A stretch of 64,000 nt of DNA from Candidula unifasciata. Taxonomy: Eukaryota; Mollusca; Gastropoda; Stylommatophora; Geomitridae. The first letter of the stretch is position 1. The number at the start of each line of letters is the position of its first letter. The position numbers were made by a program, and so were the translations under genes. Location: assembly GCA_905116865.2 (NCBI GenBank), contig CAJHNH020006168.1, forward strand, positions 257,501 to 321,500, in the 5' to 3' direction. Of the stretch, positions 63,334-64,000 are shown piece after piece. The notes under the pieces were generated by a model. It worked only from the letters and a program-made list of their open reading frames with translations, did no database searches and was not told the DNA's origin.

Positions 63334-63360
63334 CAAGTGGCGTCCCGCCAGCGATCAAAC
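63181..63360 (+). promoter_or_regulatory. Tandem primer-binding-site-like units
   Basis: Units begin at 63181, 63221, 63257, 63298 and 63330. The first three have the form GACAATTGGGGATCTCGTCC followed by a GGGAT-like end. CTCGTCCGGGAT equals the distal part of a tRNA-Pro-type primer site as used by gammaretroviruses. The last unit (63338 onward, TGGCGTCCC) suits a different tRNA, perhaps Asn-like. Each unit repeats an LTR-end-like CA plus two bases plus TGG. Confidence 0.5.
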
Positions 63361-63905
63361 CCGGCAGACCCTAGACTAACGAATAAAAAGTTTAATTTCA
63401 TAGATTTCATTTTAACTCTTCGTCCAGTTCTTAGACTAAAATCATACTTAGTAATTGGTAACTGGGAAGATTAGAATTATAATAACTGTAAAAGTATTTA
63501 ATTGATGAAATCATATGAGTTAACTGTCTATCATTGAACATTTCATGAACATTGATTGTTTAATCTAAGTGCTTAGTTAGAGTTGATGAATTGATGATTT
63601 TTTTTGCTTGCATATTTCATTTGATATAGATTGTAGAACATATTACATGCTGACATCATATCATTGAGATTAATAATTAGTGACTGAGTGTAACATCGCT
63701 TTGATCATTTATAGGCTTATCCTTTTGCTGCTATAGTATTCAATAGGCTGTTATCCTGGTAGGCTGCTTTGCATCATATACATCTTTGTGCGGCTGTCCT
63801 TGTCTACGCTGGTGCCCAGTTCACTGTACCTTGCTCTGACCTTTTAATCCTTCTTATCCTGACTCGAGGAAGTATATTTATCTCTGGATAGACCTGATAG
63901 ATAGA

Positions 63906-64000
63906 ATGGACTTACGTACCGAGTACCAAAAAGATGTAAGAAAGTTCGGGATAGCTGAGGGTAGAGTAGGGGCACAGTTAGAAACATATATTAAATGCCA
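63906..64000 (+). CDS. Possible gag start of the LTR retroelement, cut by window end
   Basis: An ATG 570 bp after the primer site opens a frame of 31 codons to the window edge. It starts MDLRTEYQKDVRKFG and includes EGRVGAQLETYIK. Charged, helical sequence is compatible with a gag N terminus, but the fragment is too short to assign. Confidence 0.3.
   Translation, partial: MDLRTEYQKDVRKFGIAEGRVGAQLETYIKC

Overview
This is a 64 kb piece of an intron-rich, AT-rich animal genome. No database search was possible. Two conserved metazoan genes, several tRNA-headed SINE families and a PD-(D/E)XK-type non-LTR retroelement point to a mollusc, probably a gastropod. The lineage call is an inference.

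Two host genes lie tail to tail. On the + strand, an ADP-dependent glucokinase (ADPGK) runs from 5968 to 25859. Its exons are 5968-6158, 7662-7887, 9511-9576, 11121-11382, 12370-12524, a cassette-like exon at 17755-17865, and a terminal exon at 25314-25859. On the - strand, an alpha/beta-hydrolase epoxide hydrolase of the EPHX4/EPHX3 type runs from 59626 down to 40383 in six exons. Both reading frames are complete, and every exon join keeps phase with GT/AG borders. The most notable host feature is that the ADPGK segment carrying the NxxE metal-binding motif is present twice, once as the in-frame 111-nt exon and once as the 5' part of the terminal exon.

Nearly everything else is repeats. EPHX intron 2 holds a head-to-tail pair of restriction-endonuclease-type (R2/NeSL/Hero-like) non-LTR elements on the - strand. 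One is full length with an intact 1124-codon ORF (51539-55536). The other is 5'-truncated and frameshifted (55537-57781). An LTR retroelement starts at 61072: a putative 2.26-kb LTR, a row of primer-binding-site-like units, and a possible gag start at the window edge. Decayed LINE pieces are scattered throughout, together with a mariner transposase remnant at 39.5-40.0 kb. A cluster of hAT-type MITEs at 13.0-14.6 kb includes one that strongly resembles the horizontally transferred SPIN family, nested inside another hAT.

Labels used for short dispersed families (mine, not database names): A = tRNA-headed SINE of about 270 bp; B = tRNA-headed SINE of about 230 bp; C = tRNA-headed, about 390 bp; D = tRNA-headed, about 230 bp; E = about 210 bp, no tRNA head, palindromic start; F1/F2 = shared head with two alternative tails; G = single tRNA-headed copy; H = repeat with a hammerhead-like core.

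Large tandem arrays are at 8.3-9.4, 20.2-21.1, 24.5, 27.1-27.5, 31.0-31.6, 33.5-34.2, 57.9-58.2 and 60.7-61.1 kb. No free-standing tRNA, rRNA or CRISPR locus was found; all tRNA-like boxes belong to SINE heads. Long open frames over minisatellites and antisense to the retroelement are artefacts. One ambiguous base (N) is at 59855.
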